Positions 22,911 to 25,079 of a stretch of 25,079 bases of DNA are shown here, piece by piece; the stretch's first letter is position 1, and each line of letters begins with the position of its first letter. This DNA is from DATBIS01 sp036556805 (GTDB taxonomy: Bacteria; Actinomycetota; UBA4738; HRBIN12). The translations under genes and the position numbers were made by a program. The stretch is from assembly GCA_036556805.1 (NCBI GenBank), contig DATBIS010000060.1, positions 1-25,079 of the forward strand, written 5' to 3'. The notes below the pieces were generated by a model, which was not told the DNA's origin, searched no databases, and was given only the letters and a program-made list of their open reading frames with translations.

Positions 22911-23645
22911 ATGCCACTGAGGGCTCGCGTCGACCGTCACCGCTGCATCGGCGCCGGCACGTGCATCACGATCGCGCCCACCGCGTTCGACTGGCACGAG
23001 GGCGACTTCGCGAAGGCCGGCGTCGTCGATCCCGCGAGCGTCGAGGACGAGCTGCTGCGCGAGGCCGCGCTCGCGTGCCCGACGGGCGCGATCGTGGTCG
23101 AGGAGGTCGAGGAGCTCCTGCCGTGGCAGCTTCGCGGGAAGGAAGCCCCCCGCCGCGTCGAGAAGACGTTCATGTTCACCGACATCGAGGGCTCGACGAA
23201 CCTCGTCGAGGCCCTCGGCGACGAGGCCTGGCAGAACGTGCTGCGCTGGCACGACGAGGCGCTGCGGTCGCTCTTCGCGGAGCACAAGGGCGAGGAGGTC
23301 GTCGCGACCGGCGACGGGTTCTTCGTGGGCTTCGATTCGCCCGACTCGGCGCTCGCGTGCGCGGTCGCGATCCAGCGCAAGCTCGCCGAGCACCGCCGGA
23401 GCGCCGGCTTCGCGCCGAAGGTGCGCATCGGCGTGCACGCGTCGGGCGCGACCCAGGTCGGGAGGAACTTCTCGGGCAAGGGCGTGCACGAGGCCGCGCG
23501 CATCGCCGCGCTCGCGGCCGGCGACGAGATCATGGCGAGCCTCGCCACCGCCGCCGACGGTCGCTTCCCGATCTCGGAACCGAATCCCGTGACGCTTCGC
23601 GGCACGTCCGAGCCCGTCGAGGTCGTCTCGGTCGACTGGAGCTGA
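22911..23645 (+). CDS. Ferredoxin-class III cyclase fusion protein
   Basis: This is a 244-residue protein starting at ATG 22911, 7 nt after the previous stop, with GAGG (22902-22905) overlapping that stop codon. Residues 1-68 are a small ferredoxin domain: C12 and C18 in RCIGAGTC, then C56-P57 in ALACPTGAIVVEEVEEL. The middle cluster position is Ala15, so only three cysteines are available. This is the pattern of [3Fe-4S] (or labile [4Fe-4S]) ferredoxins that usually serve cytochromes P450 in Actinomycetota. Residues about 84-240 are a class III nucleotide cyclase domain with metal aspartates D91 (FMFTDIEGST) and D135 (VATGDGFF), and R197 in GVHEAARI. The usual base-selecting Lys is V131 and the usual Asn is H193, so its nucleotide specificity or activity may be non-standard. 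There is no signal peptide or membrane segment. The probable role is redox- or iron-responsive signalling; this is inferred. Confidence 0.9.
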   Translation: MPLRARVDRHRCIGAGTCITIAPTAFDWHEGDFAKAGVVDPASVEDELLREAALACPTGAIVVEEVEELLPWQLRGKEAPRRVEKTFMFTDIEGSTNLVEALGDEAWQNVLRWHDEALRSLFAEHKGEEVVATGDGFFVGFDSPDSALACAVAIQRKLAEHRRSAGFAPKVRIGVHASGATQVGRNFSGKGVHEAARIAALAAGDEIMASLATAADGRFPISEPNPVTLRGTSEPVEVVSVDWS

Positions 23646-23652
23646 GTCGGCC
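23630..23652. terminator. 8-bp hairpin at convergent ends, stop codon at the loop
   Basis: GGTCGACT (23630-23637) pairs with AGTCGGCC (23645-23652) over 8 bp including one G-T wobble, around the loop GGAGCTG. The TGA stop (23643-23645) lies at the loop/right-arm boundary, and the right arm reaches the stop of the convergent gene. Possible bidirectional terminator. Confidence 0.35.
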
Positions 23653-25079
23653 TAGGCCGTCACGCGGAAGTTCGCCTCCGCGATCTTGCGGTACGAGTCG
23701 TCGACCAGCACGTACACGCTGTACCGGCCGGGCTTCAGCGGCCACGGGCCGTTCGCGTCCTGGTCGAGCACGGTCGAGCCGTCGATCGTCGCTCCCGTGT
23801 AGAGCCACAGGATGTAGGACGCGACGTGCGGGTTCGCCCCGCGCTTGTAGATCCCCACCCAGTCGAAGCGGTTGCCCGGCGCCGCGTGCCAGCTGACCCC
23901 GATCGGGTCGCCCCCCGCGTACGACGGACGATCGGTCTCGACGACGGTCTCGGTGCCGGCTTCTTGGATCCAGAACGGCGAGCGCGAGAGCTCCGCACCG
24001 CCCGCGCCGCGCAGGACCGCCTCATAGCCGCCCGGGCTCCAGCCGGCGCTCGAGAACGTCACGGTCCCGTCGGTGGTTCCCACGGATCCGGTTGGTTGGA
24101 CGTCGAGAGCGTTCGAAGGATCGTCGCCGGCGCGCACGATCGCGAGCGTCTCGCCGTCCTCGCCGGGGCCGTGGAACGTGACCGGCACGTCCTCGCCCGT
24201 TTCGAACAGCCGCTGCGACGTCGTCACGAGCGTGGGAGGCACCGCGGGAGTCACGTCAAACGTCGAGACGATCGCGCGGTGATCCGAGGGCCATGGGTCG
24301 ATCGTGAGGTCGACACCCTCGTCCTGACCGCCGTCCTCGCCCACGATCATGCTGTCCGTGGCCGTCGCGGGTCCCGCCGCGTACACGTAGTCGATCCGGT
24401 CTCGCGGCGCGTCCGGGTTCAGGCCGGGGTTGTACCCGCCCGACCTGGGCCGTGCGGCCGGCCACGTGATGCCGGGGTCGGTCGTGGGGTCCGGGTGGAC
24501 CTCCCGGTAGGAATCGACGAACCCTTGGCCCTCGACGACCTCTCCCACCGGCCAGTCGAACGCGTACTTGAGCTGGGAGCGCGCGCCCACCATCGCGTCG
24601 GTCCAGTCCAGGTGCGACGGCGTGTTGAAGTCTCCCATGAGGAAGGACGGGATGCCGCGGTCGGCGAGCGCGCCGAGCTTCTCGGCGACCGGCGTGATGT
24701 CGGGCACCCGCGCGCGCTCCTCCTTCTCCATCAGCTCCTTCGGCGTCGCGCCGTCCCGCACGAGGTTCGGTCCGTAGGGTGCGGACGGCAGGTGCACGTT
24801 CCCGATCGCGGCGACCCGGCCGGGCGCGACCTCGACGAACGTGTAGACGCCCTTGCCCTCGGGCGGGTCGATCAGGGGCAGCCGCGAGACGAGCTGGAGC
24901 CGGGGGTCGTAGTACGGCCACCCGAGCGCCTCGGCGATCTTCGCGGTGTTCGCGTACGCCTCCTCGATCCCCACGACGTCGGCGCCCGCCGCTTGGATCG
25001 CGGCCGGCACGCTCGAGAAGTCGACCCCGGTGCCCCCGTACTCGACGTTGAACTCCATGACCGTGAGCTGCACCGTCTC
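23652..25079 (-). CDS. Endonuclease/exonuclease/phosphatase-fold protein with C-terminal Ig/SKICH-like modules, 5' end outside window
   Basis: The frame is open to the window edge (475 visible residues), and the conserved domain starts almost at once (TVMEFNVEYGG), so the true start and any signal peptide lie beyond 25079. The visible N-terminal ~275 residues are an EEP domain: metal-binding Asn in FNVEYGG, Glu in VVGIEEA, the GNVHLPS strand, LMGDFNTPSHLDW, RDRIDYVYAAG and the terminal PWPSDHRAI catalytic Asp-His. These catalytic residues appear intact; substrates in the family range from DNA to phospholipids and phosphoinositides. Two beta-rich modules follow. The last (from SYAGGDPIGVSWHAAPGNRF through DWVGIYKRGA, ASYILWLYTGA and KPGRYSVYVLVDDSYRKIAE) resembles the SKICH/Ig-like domain. 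It is probably a secreted phosphodiesterase or phosphatase. It is convergent with the ferredoxin-cyclase gene (6-nt gap). Confidence 0.85.
   Translation of the reverse strand, partial: ETVQLTVMEFNVEYGGTGVDFSSVPAAIQAAGADVVGIEEAYANTAKIAEALGWPYYDPRLQLVSRLPLIDPPEGKGVYTFVEVAPGRVAAIGNVHLPSAPYGPNLVRDGATPKELMEKEERARVPDITPVAEKLGALADRGIPSFLMGDFNTPSHLDWTDAMVGARSQLKYAFDWPVGEVVEGQGFVDSYREVHPDPTTDPGITWPAARPRSGGYNPGLNPDAPRDRIDYVYAAGPATATDSMIVGEDGGQDEGVDLTIDPWPSDHRAIVSTFDVTPAVPPTLVTTSQRLFETGEDVPVTFHGPGEDGETLAIVRAGDDPSNALDVQPTGSVGTTDGTVTFSSAGWSPGGYEAVLRGAGGAELSRSPFWIQEAGTETVVETDRPSYAGGDPIGVSWHAAPGNRFDWVGIYKRGANPHVASYILWLYTGATIDGSTVLDQDANGPWPLKPGRYSVYVLVDDSYRKIAEANFRVTA

Noticed and set aside
23648..23659. Perfect 12-bp palindrome CGGCCTAGGCCG at the last convergent junction
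   Set aside because: It has no loop, so it is a poor RNA hairpin. It is partly the coding end of the phosphatase gene and overlaps the longer stem already reported. Likely chance in GC-rich DNA.
1..25079. CRISPR array, tRNA/rRNA genes, insertion sequences, prophage or attachment sites
   Set aside because: No regularly spaced repeats, tRNA cloverleaf segments, transposase/integrase motifs or terminal inverted repeats were found on reading both strands.

Overview
The window is about 25 kb of very GC-rich bacterial DNA. It is densely coding, with many GTG starts, strong G/C bias at third codon positions and several TAnnnT-type -10 boxes directly against start codons. A nitroreductase/quinone-reductase protein of the deazaflavin (F420)-dependent family, several AAA/TPR proteins with class III cyclase or LuxR-type domains, and this promoter style point to an Actinomycetota genome, probably a little-studied or uncultured lineage. 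The sequence alone does not fix the genus, and a GC-rich Chloroflexota cannot be fully excluded. I see no rRNA, tRNA, CRISPR array, transposase, integrase or phage gene. It reads as ordinary chromosome rich in signalling proteins.

Layout. 1-4 kb: the C-terminal half of a large AAA/TPR regulator (cut by the window edge), a convergent secreted protein of unknown function and a small YciI-like protein. 4-8 kb: a full-length LuxR-family AAA regulator followed by a PD40/TolB-like propeller lipoprotein. 8-11 kb: an acetamidase/formamidase divergent from a membrane-dipeptidase-type M19 peptidase, then ArfB (ribosome rescue) convergent with the latter. 10.8-14.2 kb: a secreted SMP-30/NHL-like propeller protein divergent from the F420-type oxidoreductase, a small exported protein, a DUF4234 membrane protein and a small lipoprotein. 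14.3-18.9 kb: a SAM-dependent O-methyltransferase and a 1162-residue zinc-ribbon/class III cyclase/AAA/TPR protein. 18.9-19.5 kb: a FmdB-type zinc ribbon and MsrB, both on the minus strand. 19.7-23.6 kb: a second AAA/TPR protein with a diverged LuxR-like C-terminus, in an apparent two-gene operon with a ferredoxin-cyclase fusion. 23.7-25.1 kb: an endonuclease/exonuclease/phosphatase-fold secreted-type protein running off the window.

How the genes fit together. No single metabolic pathway is visible. The recurrent theme is nucleotide-based signalling: three or four large AAA (STAND-type) proteins and two class III cyclases. The most interesting module is 19.1-23.6 kb, where msrB (repair of oxidised methionine) is divergent from an operon encoding an AAA/HTH-like regulator and a cyclase carrying an N-terminal three-cysteine ferredoxin domain. 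I infer, but cannot prove, a redox- or iron-sulfur-linked cyclic nucleotide signal. Two architectural habits also recur. Several genes appear to be transcribed leaderlessly from a -10 box 6-7 nt before the start codon. Several tightly convergent gene pairs end in hairpins whose loop holds a stop codon.
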